From an uncultured Bacteroidales bacterium (GTDB lineage Bacteria; Bacteroidota; Bacteroidia; Bacteroidales; F082): 64,000 nt of DNA. Below are positions 1-7,033 of the stretch, one piece after another. The DNA lies in assembly GCA_947302205.1 (NCBI GenBank), contig CAMYVD010000001.1, forward strand, positions 124,001 to 188,000, given 5' to 3'. The number at the start of each line of letters is the position of its first letter. Positions within the stretch are counted from its first letter, which is position 1. The notes below the pieces were generated by a model, which was not told where the DNA came from, searched no databases, and worked only from the letters and a program-made list of their open reading frames with translations. Position numbers and translations under genes: made by a program.

Positions 1-665
1 TCGAGCCACAGGATAGCCACGCCTTCACGGACGTCATCGGCACCGTAGCAGTTTACTTTGGAACGCAGTCCAGTGGAGTAGGGGATGCGCTCCACGACAG
101 TCACCTTGCCGGTGTAGTAGTCGAACTCTGTGCGGCAGTAGGTGAAGCCGTTGATGCGGCTGATGATCTTGGCGGCATCTTTGCCGAGGCCGTTGAGGAT
201 GACGCGCAGGGGCTTCTGGCGCACCTTGTTGGCCATCTCAGCGATCTTGATGGCGCCTTCGGCGGCAGCGAAACTCTCGTGACCAGCGAGGAAGGCAAAG
301 CACTCGGTCTCCTCGCGGAGCAGACGGGCGGCGAGGTTGCCGTGGCCGATGCCGACCTTACGGTCGTCGGCGACGGAACCGTCGATGCAGAACGACTGCA
401 GGCCTTCGCCGATGGCTTCGGCGGCGTCGGCAGCGTTCTTGCAGCCCTTCTTGATGGCGATGGCGGCACCGCAGGTGTAGGCCCACTTCACGTTCTCGAA
501 GCAGATGGGCTGGGTCTCCTCAGCCATCTTGTAGGGGTCGATGCCCTTGGCTTCGCAGATCTCGTCGGCTTCCTCGATGCTCTTGATGCCGTATTGGTTC
601 AATACTTTCAGGACATTGGCCATGCGGCGTTCCTGACTTTCGAATTTAACTTCTCTTCTTGCCAT
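1..665 (-). CDS. GGGtGRT family protein, 3' end cut by the window edge
   Basis: The frame is open from an ATG at 665 to the window edge, about 221 codons, so the C-terminus is missing. I recognise the protein as the GGGtGRT family, a conserved anaerobe protein of unknown biochemical role that is regularly paired with a NifU-like scaffold; that pairing is seen here with 12 nt between genes. The visible part is rich in Cys, Gly and Ala and ends in Trp-Leu at the edge. It has no signal peptide, so it is probably cytosolic. It is unusual in having a strong Shine-Dalgarno (AAGGAGG) about 8 nt before the ATG, although Bacteroidota rarely use one. A role in Fe-S metabolism is inferred only from the neighbour. 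Confidence 0.85.
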   Translation of the reverse strand, partial: MARREVKFESQERRMANVLKVLNQYGIKSIEEADEICEAKGIDPYKMAEETQPICFENVKWAYTCGAAIAIKKGCKNAADAAEAIGEGLQSFCIDGSVADDRKVGIGHGNLAARLLREETECFAFLAGHESFAAAEGAIKIAEMANKVRQKPLRVILNGLGKDAAKIISRINGFTYCRTEFDYYTGKVTVVERIPYSTGLRSKVNCYGADDVREGVAILWL

Positions 666-677
666 GGTATGTCCTCC

Positions 678-1370
678 TTATTCTTTACGTGGGTCAATGT
701 ATTTGGCTGCATCGGCGAAACGGCCGTAGGTGCCGGTGGCTTTCTTCAAGGCCTCGTTGGCATCGTCGCCCTTCTTGATGAAGTCCATCATCTTGCCGAG
801 GCTGACAAATTCGTAACCGATGATCTCGTTGTTCTCGTCCAAGGCGACGCGGGTGCAGTAGCCTTCGGTCATCTCGAGGTAGCGGGGCCCCTTTTCAAGG
901 GTTCCGAACATGGTGCCGACTTGGCTGCGGAGGCCCTTGCCGAGGTCTTCGAGTGAAGCGCCGATAAGCAGGCCGCCTTCGCTGAAGGCTGACTGGGAGC
1001 GACCGTAAACAATCTGCAGGAAGATCTCGCGCATGGCGGTGTTGATGGCGTCGCACACGAGGTCGGTGTTGAGGGCTTCGAGGACGGTCTTGCCGGGCAG
1101 GATTTCAGCGGCCATGGCGGCAGAATGTGTCATGCCGGAGCAGCCAATGGTTTCCACAAGGGCTTCTTGGATAATACCGTCCTTAACATTAAGGGTGAGC
1201 TTGCAGGCACCCTGTTGGGGGGCACACCAGCCGATGCCATGAGTGAATCCGCTAATGTCTTTCACGTCTTTGACGCGTACCCACTTGCCTTCCTCCGGAA
1301 TCGGAGCGCTGGGATGGTTGGCGCCTTTTTTCACGCAGCACTGATGCTGCACTTCTTGAGTATAAATCAT
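678..1370 (-). CDS. NifU-like iron-sulfur cluster assembly scaffold protein
   Basis: This 230-residue cytosolic protein resembles the NifU/IscU-like scaffold that accompanies GGGtGRT genes. Conserved cysteines appear in GWCAPQQGAC (near residue 48), in IGCSGMTH (near residue 75) and in DLVC; these could hold a transient Fe-S cluster. It differs from classical IscU by a long C-terminal half (residues 130-230) without obvious cysteine ligands apart from GYCTR. It is the first gene of a two-gene minus-strand operon with the GGGtGRT gene. Its ATG sits directly behind an 8-bp-period repeat (1374-1411). The family call is good; the exact function is unproven. Confidence 0.85.
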   Translation of the reverse strand: MIYTQEVQHQCCVKKGANHPSAPIPEEGKWVRVKDVKDISGFTHGIGWCAPQQGACKLTLNVKDGIIQEALVETIGCSGMTHSAAMAAEILPGKTVLEALNTDLVCDAINTAMREIFLQIVYGRSQSAFSEGGLLIGASLEDLGKGLRSQVGTMFGTLEKGPRYLEMTEGYCTRVALDENNEIIGYEFVSLGKMMDFIKKGDDANEALKKATGTYGRFADAAKYIDPRKE

Positions 1371-1373
1371 TGT

Positions 1374-1411
1374 TATTTAAAGATTTAAAATTTAAAAATT
1401 CAAAGATTCAA
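1374..1411 (-). repeat. Octamer tandem array in the leader of the NifU-like gene
   Basis: In mRNA sense (minus strand) the leader reads as near-copies of an 8-nt unit, GAATCTTT / GAATTTTT / AAATTTT / AAATCTTT / AAATAACA, ending against the ATG at 1370. The same unit family recurs before hydG at 19845-19876. Confidence 0.75.
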
Positions 1412-1446
1412 ACTGGGGGCAAAGATAAGCATTTTTCTTAAATAAG

Positions 1447-1473
1447 AAAAGCCCCCAAAACTTTGGAGGCTTT
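1447..1473 (-). terminator. Intrinsic terminator of tRNA-Leu
   Basis: On the minus strand AAAGCCTCC pairs with GGGGGCTTT (one mismatch) around an 8-9 nt loop, followed by a T-rich stretch. It lies just downstream of the tRNA 3' end. Confidence 0.75.
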
Positions 1474-1477
1474 CGAG

Positions 1478-1561
1478 TACCGAAGGCCGGGATCGAACCG
1501 GCACGAGTTTAACCTCATCGGTTTTTGAGACCGACGCGTCTACCTATTCCGCCACTTCGGC
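1478..1561 (-). tRNA. tRNA-Leu (anticodon CAA)
   Basis: The 84-nt cloverleaf has acceptor arms GCCGAAG and CTTCGGT (one G-U pair), an anticodon stem TCGGT/ACCGA with loop CTCAAAA, hence anticodon CAA at 1525-1527. The long variable arm fits a class II leucine tRNA reading UUG. The T-arm carries GGTTCGATCC. CCA is not encoded. Confidence 0.97.
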
Positions 1562-1584
1562 ATGGTTTTCAACGAACGAGGCTG

Positions 1585-1592
1585 CAAAATTA
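1585..1592 (-). promoter_or_regulatory. -7 box for tRNA-Leu
   Basis: TAATTTTG on the minus strand matches TAnnTTTG and lies 23 nt before the tRNA 5' end. No clear TTTG -33 box is seen. Confidence 0.6.
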
Positions 1593-1630
1593 CAAAAAAA
1601 TCCATTTATACAACCTTTTTTGAAAAAAAC

Positions 1631-1662
1631 TTTGGCTATCTCATCATAAAGCCGTACCTTTG
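1631..1662 (+). promoter_or_regulatory. Promoter of the prs operon
   Basis: TTTG at 1631-1634 is followed after 20 nt by TACCTTTG at 1655-1662, a good match to the Bacteroides -33/-7 consensus. Transcription would begin near 1667, giving a leader of about 25 nt. Confidence 0.75.
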
Positions 1663-1691
1663 CAGCCCGAAAAAACCAAACTTTTTCAGCG

Positions 1692-2627
1692 ATGTCAGGA
1701 AAATTCGTTTCCATTTTTGCAGGAAGGGCCACCCACGAGTTAGGCGCAAAGATTGCCGAGGCTTACGGTACCCCTCTCGGGAAATCGTCAGTGGTCGAAT
1801 TCTCAGATCACGAATTTCAACCTTCATTTGACGAGAGCATCCGTGGTCATCACGTATTTATCGTGCAGTCCACCATGCCTCCGACTGACAATTTGATGGA
1901 GTTGCTGTTGATGATTGATGCGGCCAAGCGTGCTTCGGCTCACAAAGTCATCGCCGTGATTCCGTATTTCGGATGGGCCCGTCAGGACCGTAAGGACCAG
2001 CCCCGCGTGAGTATCGGTTCCAAGCTCGTGGCCAACATGTTGACCGCGGCCCATGTGGATCGCATCATCACCATGGATCTCCACGCCGACCAGATCCAGG
2101 GCTTCTTCGACATCCCGATGGATGCCTTGTACGCTTCCAGCGTCTTTATCGACCACATCCAAAAGATGAACATCGAGGACTTGCTGATTGCCGCTCCTGA
2201 CCTGGGCGCCTCCAAGCGTGCTTCGGCCTACGCCAAGCGTCTTGGTTGCGACTTGGCCGTGTGTCACAAGCAACGTGCACGTGCCAATGTGGTGGAAAGC
2301 ATGACCCTTATCGGTGATGTGAAAGACAAGAATGTCATCATCTTGGATGATATCATCGACACGGCTGGCACAATCGTCAAGGCTGGTCAGCTGATGATGG
2401 ACCATGGTGCCAAGAGCGTCCGCGCCTTCGCTACCCACGCCGTTTGCAGCGGTCCTGCCATGGAGCGCCTCGACAACTCGGTGTTCAGCGAAGTGGTGGT
2501 CACCGACTCCATTCCGTTGCCTGCCAATGCTTCAAAGAAAATCAAAGTAGTGAGCACTGCGCCTCTGTTCGCCAATGTGATCCGTCGCATCGAGAACTAT
2601 GAGTCGATCAGTTCTCTGTTTAAATAA
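1692..2627 (+). CDS. prs: Ribose-phosphate pyrophosphokinase
   Basis: This enzyme makes PRPP from ribose 5-phosphate and ATP for nucleotide, His and Trp synthesis in the cytosol. At 311 residues it has the normal bacterial length. Visible motifs are the N-terminal FAGRATHELGAKIAE region, the ATP-site segment YFGWARQDRKDQ (near residue 95), MDLHADQIQGFF (near 130) and the PRPP loop DDIIDTAGT (near 219). It is the first gene after a good promoter and is followed at 27 nt by the L25 gene. The order prs-rplY-pth is also common in other bacteria and fits a housekeeping operon. Confidence 0.97.
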   Translation: MSGKFVSIFAGRATHELGAKIAEAYGTPLGKSSVVEFSDHEFQPSFDESIRGHHVFIVQSTMPPTDNLMELLLMIDAAKRASAHKVIAVIPYFGWARQDRKDQPRVSIGSKLVANMLTAAHVDRIITMDLHADQIQGFFDIPMDALYASSVFIDHIQKMNIEDLLIAAPDLGASKRASAYAKRLGCDLAVCHKQRARANVVESMTLIGDVKDKNVIILDDIIDTAGTIVKAGQLMMDHGAKSVRAFATHAVCSGPAMERLDNSVFSEVVVTDSIPLPANASKKIKVVSTAPLFANVIRRIENYESISSLFK

Positions 2628-2654
2628 CCTTTTTATCATTAAATCATTCAAACC

Positions 2655-3230
2655 ATGAAAACCATCTCATTGAGCGGTTCTCTTCGCGAGAACGTAGGGA
2701 AAAAAGATGCAAAGGCTTTGCGTAAAGCCGAATTGGTGCCGTGCGTCCTTTATGGCGGCGAAGATCAGATCCATTTTGCCACTGAAGCCAAGAACTTCAA
2801 GAAGATCCTCTTCACCCCTGAGACCTTCATCATCAACATCACCATCAACGGCAAGTCCTACAACACCATCCTTCAGGATGTGCAGTATCACCCTGTGACT
2901 GACGCCGTTCTGCACGCTGACTTCCTCCTGGTGCAGGAAAACAAGCCCATCACCGTCACACTGCCTATCGCCATTGAAGGCTCAGCCCCTGGCGTCATGC
3001 GCGGTGGTAAGCTGAAACAGGCTGTCCGTAAGATCAAGGTCTGCGGTCTGGCTAAGGACCTCCCGGAAATCATCACCGTCAACATCAGCAACCTCAACAT
3101 CCTTGACTCCATCAAGGTTCGCAACCTCAACATTGAGGGCGTGACCATGGTTACCCCTGGTTACCAAGTTATCGTCGAGGTCCGTGCCGCTCGTGGCGCT
3201 GCTGCTGCAACGGAAGAGACTGAAGAGTAA
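2655..3230 (+). CDS. rplY: 50S ribosomal protein L25 (general stress protein Ctc form)
   Basis: This 191-residue protein is the long, two-domain (TL5/Ctc) form of L25, which binds 5S rRNA in the large subunit. The N-terminal 5S-binding domain (residues 1-90) includes LRKAELVPCVLYGGE; the C-terminal beta domain (95-185) includes the GVMRGGKLKQAVRKIKV segment typical of Ctc. An acidic tail (ATEETEE) ends the protein. The gene lies between prs and pth in the same direction. Confidence 0.95.
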   Translation: MKTISLSGSLRENVGKKDAKALRKAELVPCVLYGGEDQIHFATEAKNFKKILFTPETFIINITINGKSYNTILQDVQYHPVTDAVLHADFLLVQENKPITVTLPIAIEGSAPGVMRGGKLKQAVRKIKVCGLAKDLPEIITVNISNLNILDSIKVRNLNIEGVTMVTPGYQVIVEVRAARGAAAATEETEE

Positions 3231-3251
3231 TTATTTATTAATGAATCATTC

Positions 3252-3281
3252 CGTAGAGACGGTGCATGCACCGTCTCTACG
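3252..3281. repeat. 30-bp perfect palindrome (REP-like)
   Basis: The arm CGTAGAGACGGTGCA is followed at once by its exact reverse complement. It sits in the 65-nt gap between rplY and pth. Palindromes beginning GTAGAGACG are a familiar dispersed type in Bacteroidota and cyanobacteria; no second copy is seen in this window. As RNA it could fold into a strong hairpin, but no T-run follows. Confidence 0.85.
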
Positions 3282-3295
3282 TTGTATAAAAACCA

Positions 3296-3853
3296 ATGAA
3301 ATACCTGATCGCCTGCCTTGGTAACATCGGAGTCGAGTACGAAAACACTCGACACAATGCCGGTTTTCGTATCGCCGATCGGCTTGCCAAGGACCTGGAG
3401 GCGACTTTCACCACTAGCCGTTTGGCCCAAGTCGCGGAAATCAAATTCAGAGGTAAGACGCTGGTTTTGATCAAGCCGACCACCTACATGAACCTCAGCG
3501 GCAAAGCGGTGAAATATTGGTTGGATCAGGAAAAGATTCCGTTGGAGAATCTTTTGGTCGTCAATGACGACATCGCCTTGCCCGTGGGCACCATCCGCAT
3601 GCGAAAGCAAGGTGCTGACGGCGGACATAACGGGCTTACCGACATCATCGAGAAACTGGGCACCAATGCCTTCTGCCGCTTGCGTTTTGGCATTGGTGAC
3701 AACTTCGCCCGAGGCCATCAGATCGACTTTGTCTTGGGAGAATGGAAACCTTCAGAGGAACCTGTGGTAGACCAAACCGTCGATAAAGCGGTTGAGGCCA
3801 TCAAGAGTTTTGTCGTTCAAGGTCCGGACAGGACGATGAATCAGTTCAATTAA
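3296..3853 (+). CDS. pth: Peptidyl-tRNA hydrolase
   Basis: Pth frees tRNA from peptidyl-tRNAs that drop off ribosomes. The 185-residue protein has the bacterial length and the key residues: Asn10 in LGN, catalytic His20 in NTRHNAGF, Asp in VVNDDIALP (near 93) and GGHNGL (near 112). It follows rplY across the palindrome-bearing spacer and is followed at 30 nt by a lipoprotein gene whose leader is a heptamer array. Confidence 0.97.
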   Translation: MKYLIACLGNIGVEYENTRHNAGFRIADRLAKDLEATFTTSRLAQVAEIKFRGKTLVLIKPTTYMNLSGKAVKYWLDQEKIPLENLLVVNDDIALPVGTIRMRKQGADGGHNGLTDIIEKLGTNAFCRLRFGIGDNFARGHQIDFVLGEWKPSEEPVVDQTVDKAVEAIKSFVVQGPDRTMNQFN

Positions 3854-3881
3854 GAAGTCGGAAGACAGGAGACAGAAGTAA
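3854..3881 (+). repeat. Heptamer tandem array before the lipoprotein gene
   Basis: Four 7-nt units run GAAGTCG, GAAGACA, GGAGACA, GAAGTAA, ending 2 nt before the ATG at 3884. The array fills the gap from the pth stop codon to the start codon. Confidence 0.8.
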
Positions 3882-3883
3882 GA

Positions 3884-4927
3884 ATGAAGAAGAGATTTAC
3901 ATTTGTTTTCCTGATGGCTCTTTTCCTGGTCTCGTGCAGCACCAAGGTCGATATCTACGCCGATTATAAGGAGATTCCCGTGGTTTATGGCCTTATTGAA
4001 GCTGAGGCTGACACGAATTTCGTTAAAATCACCAAGGCGTTTTGCGGCAATAACGACAATCCCATCAATGCTTTGGAAGTGGCCCAGATTTACGATTCCA
4101 GTGAATATCCGGGCAAACTCGACGCCTTTATTGTGGAGTTGAAAAGCAATTACGGTCAGTCGTATCATCCTACGGGTCGCAAGTTTGATCTTGATACCTT
4201 GACCTTGCACGACAAAAAGGAAGGGCTGTTTTATTCACCCCTTCAGAAAGTCTATTACACGAGGGAGCGTTTCAATGTCAACCATGGCACGGAAAGGTAT
4301 CGTTACAAACTTTATGTGGTAAAGCCTGATTCCGACACGGTTACCGCTGAGACGGGCGTTGTGGGTGGCGACGTTAGGGTGGGTCAGACCCAGGTTAGTT
4401 TTCAATCCGCACCAACCGAAGCGGTTTCAAGCTTGATCTTTTCCTCGACGGAGGAAGCCGTGATTTATGAAATCGGGATGCAGTTCCGCTACAGGGAAGG
4501 CCATACAGGGCAACCCATGGTCACCAAGGAAGTGCATTGGTCCTTTGGGGCCAGAACGCTTGGCGGGTATGAAAAAGTGGAGAACACGGATGATCTGTAT
4601 CGGGTTTATTATTCGTTGAACACCTTGTTCAACTATTTGGAGAGAGCCATTGGAAATGATACCGTTTGGGATGAAAACCATCCCAACGTGGTTCGCTATA
4701 TGGATGACATGACGGTGTTTATTGCGGCCGCAGGAGAGGATTTCAACAATTATTACCAATACCTTCAATCGAGCCAGAACGGGCTTAGTCTTTCAAGCGA
4801 ATACAGTAATGTCGAGGGTGGCGTTGGCTTGTTTTCGTCACGCCTTTTTGTGAGGAATACGGTGAATCTCTCCCCGAGAACCAAATTCGACCTCTTTAAC
4901 AAGCCGTGGGGATTCAGGGAACAATAG
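3884..4927 (+). CDS. Lipoprotein of unknown function
   Basis: This 347-residue protein starts with a lipoprotein signal ending in LVSC (Cys18), so it should be anchored in the membrane, probably the outer membrane. The rest looks beta-rich and has no motif I can name with confidence; the opening (DYKEIPVVYGLIEAEADTNF) is loosely like the DUF4249 group of Bacteroidota lipoproteins. It follows pth in the same direction, probably by co-transcription. Its 3' end overlaps the convergent methyltransferase gene by 14 nt (4914-4927). Confidence 0.85.
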   Translation: MKKRFTFVFLMALFLVSCSTKVDIYADYKEIPVVYGLIEAEADTNFVKITKAFCGNNDNPINALEVAQIYDSSEYPGKLDAFIVELKSNYGQSYHPTGRKFDLDTLTLHDKKEGLFYSPLQKVYYTRERFNVNHGTERYRYKLYVVKPDSDTVTAETGVVGGDVRVGQTQVSFQSAPTEAVSSLIFSSTEEAVIYEIGMQFRYREGHTGQPMVTKEVHWSFGARTLGGYEKVENTDDLYRVYYSLNTLFNYLERAIGNDTVWDENHPNVVRYMDDMTVFIAAAGEDFNNYYQYLQSSQNGLSLSSEYSNVEGGVGLFSSRLFVRNTVNLSPRTKFDLFNKPWGFREQ

Positions 4928-6086
4928 ATTCCTGTGCTTTCTTTTCTTTCAACGTCCCTTTAAAGATATCGAATCTAACGAAACGGCACTCCAATGGGCC
5001 ATTCCAGACGGGGATCTTGGCTGAGGGCTTCAAGCCGACGTGTTTGAGGGCGACGGCATCATCGGTGATGAGCCAGCACTGGTAGCCTTGGAAGTTGTGT
5101 TTCAGTGTGTTTCCGATGTTTTCATACACCTGGTCGATATCGTCTTCTTCCAGACGGTCGCCGTAGGGCGGGTTGATGATGATGATGCCGCCTTCCTCAG
5201 GAGGGGTGAGGTCTTCCATGTTTTTCTTCATCAGGTGGATGTCGCGCTGCAAGTGGGCGTTAACGATGTTGCCTTCAGCGATGGCCACGGCCTTGGGAGA
5301 GCGGTCTGAAGCCCAGATTTCATGCTCGAACTCGCAGATTTGACCATCGGCTTCTTCCTTGATGCGCTGCCAAAGCTCGGGATCCCAGTTGTCCCATTTC
5401 ATGAAGCCCCACTGCTTGCGGTAGTAGCCTGCCGGGATCTTCATGGCGTACATGGCTGCCTCGATGGGCAGGGTGCCTGAGCCGCACATGCAGTCGAGGA
5501 AGTTGCAGTCGGCCTTCCAGCCAGAGAGCAGGATCAAGCCGGCGGCCAACACCTCATTCATCGGGGCCTTGTCAACCTGTTTGCGGTAGCCTCGATGATG
5601 CAGGCTCTCGTTGGAGCTGTCGAACAGGATGCTCACTTTGTCTTCACGGATGTGGAGGTTGATGCGCAGGTCGGGGTTCAGGGTATTGATGCTCGGGCGT
5701 GGCCCCACTTCGTCACGGAATTGGTCCACAATGGCGTCTTTCATCTTGAGGGCGGCGTATTGCGAGTGCGTGAAGAAGCGACCGCTGGTCACAGCGTCAA
5801 TGCAGAAGGTCTGGTCGGTTCTTAACAGCTCCCACCAGTTGATTTCCTGCACTTTCTTATAAAGCTCGTCGGGGTTCTTGGCAAAAAAGGTCTTGAAGGG
5901 CTTCAGCACCTTCAGGCCGGTGCGTACGCAATAGTTCAACTTGTACATCATCTCCTTGTTGCCTTCGCAGATGACGGCACGGTGCATCACACGCACGTTC
6001 TTGGCTCCAAGGTTGCGGATTTCGTCGGCCAGCACCTCTTCCAGTCCAGCCACGGTCTTTGTAATCAGTTGGTAATTCTCTTCCAT
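4914..6086 (-). CDS. THUMP-domain class I RNA methyltransferase (RlmL-like)
   Basis: This 390-residue protein has an N-terminal THUMP RNA-binding domain (about 1-160) and a Rossmann methyltransferase domain with DCMCGSGTLPIEAA (near 200) for SAM binding and the catalytic INPPYGDRL motif (near 308). By family it should methylate guanosine N2 in 23S rRNA (G2445 in E. coli numbering). In E. coli this is the first half of the 702-residue fused RlmKL; here only the RlmL part exists. It lies 4 nt behind the SDR gene, so the two are co-transcribed. Confidence 0.9.
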   Translation of the reverse strand: MEENYQLITKTVAGLEEVLADEIRNLGAKNVRVMHRAVICEGNKEMMYKLNYCVRTGLKVLKPFKTFFAKNPDELYKKVQEINWWELLRTDQTFCIDAVTSGRFFTHSQYAALKMKDAIVDQFRDEVGPRPSINTLNPDLRINLHIREDKVSILFDSSNESLHHRGYRKQVDKAPMNEVLAAGLILLSGWKADCNFLDCMCGSGTLPIEAAMYAMKIPAGYYRKQWGFMKWDNWDPELWQRIKEEADGQICEFEHEIWASDRSPKAVAIAEGNIVNAHLQRDIHLMKKNMEDLTPPEEGGIIIINPPYGDRLEEDDIDQVYENIGNTLKHNFQGYQCWLITDDAVALKHVGLKPSAKIPVWNGPLECRFVRFDIFKGTLKEKKAQESIVP

Positions 6087-6090
6087 GATC

Positions 6091-6930
6091 CTAACTTTTA
6101 ATGCTCACTTTTCCCAAACCTCTCATTAGTCCATCCCACCATTTTGAAGGTAACAGCCAATGCAGGAACACCAGGCTGTGTGAGCCCATGCCGGTGCGGT
6201 ATCTGGCTTTGGGGTGTCTTCTGTTCACGCCTTTGCAGATGGCCTTGGCAATGACGGAAGGGGGTGACAACAGGCGGCCTCGGGTATAAGTGTATTTCAT
6301 GGCATTGGCCTCGTTGAAAGCGGCCTGCTCGTAGACCGTGCCTTTTGACGATTCCGCAAGATGGTCGGCGGCGATGACGCCCCAATCGGTCCTGATGCCA
6401 CCGGGTTCGATGATCACCACGTCGATGCCAAAGGGCTTCAGTTCCATCCGTAAAGCGTCGCTGAATCCCTCCACGGCAAACTTTGAAACGTGGTACCAGC
6501 CACCGAAATAGAGCGCCAGTTTTCCGGCTATGGAAGCCAGGTTGACGATCCTTCCCGAGCCTTGTTTACGCATGTGCGGGATGACCAATTGGGTCAATCT
6601 CGCCAGTCCGAACACGTTGACTTCCAATTGTTTTCTAGCCTCTTCCATGCTGACGTTCTCCACGGCTCCGAAATAGCCATAGCCGGCGTTGTTCACCAAC
6701 ACGTCAATGCGCCCTTCGGCTTCCAAAACGGCGTTCACCCCTGCAATCATTGAGGCGTCATCGGTCACGTCCATCTTTATGGGTGTGATCCCCAACTCCT
6801 TCAATGGCAACATTTTATCGATTCTGCGCGCGGCACCATAAACCTTGTGCCCTTGTTTGGCCAAGCGAGTCGCCGTGTCGTAACCGATACCGCTGCTGGC
6901 TCCTGTGATTAAGATGACTTTTTGTTTCAT
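6091..6930 (-). CDS. SDR family NAD(P)-dependent oxidoreductase
   Basis: The 279-residue protein has the classical short-chain dehydrogenase layout: cofactor motif TGASSGIG at 10-17, NNAGYG (near 85), catalytic Ser in LASIAG (near 134) and YHVSK (Tyr/Lys near 147). The substrate cannot be read from sequence; close relatives are general oxidoreductases. It is the first gene of the pair with the RlmL-like methyltransferase. A -7 box lies only 4 nt upstream of the ATG, which would make the mRNA nearly leaderless. Confidence 0.92.
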   Translation of the reverse strand: MKQKVILITGASSGIGYDTATRLAKQGHKVYGAARRIDKMLPLKELGITPIKMDVTDDASMIAGVNAVLEAEGRIDVLVNNAGYGYFGAVENVSMEEARKQLEVNVFGLARLTQLVIPHMRKQGSGRIVNLASIAGKLALYFGGWYHVSKFAVEGFSDALRMELKPFGIDVVIIEPGGIRTDWGVIAADHLAESSKGTVYEQAAFNEANAMKYTYTRGRLLSPPSVIAKAICKGVNRRHPKARYRTGMGSHSLVFLHWLLPSKWWDGLMRGLGKVSIKS

Positions 6931-6934
6931 GCTC

Positions 6935-6942
6935 CAAAATTA
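6935..6942 (-). promoter_or_regulatory. -7 box directly before the SDR start codon
   Basis: TAATTTTG on the minus strand ends 4 nt before the ATG at 6930. If used, transcription would begin at or next to the start codon. Confidence 0.5.
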
Positions 6943-7006
6943 TATTTTTTCGGGCTAAAAACATCAAACCAATCCAAGAATTTCTTAATTTAGCCGATTC
7001 TTTTTA

Positions 7007-7027
7007 GAATTGAAAATTGAAAATTAA
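7007..7027 (+). repeat. Heptamer tandem array before gatE
   Basis: Three 7-nt units, GAATTGA, AAATTGA, AAATTAA, end 6 nt before the gatE ATG at 7034. Confidence 0.7.
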
Positions 7028-7033
7028 CGCAAT

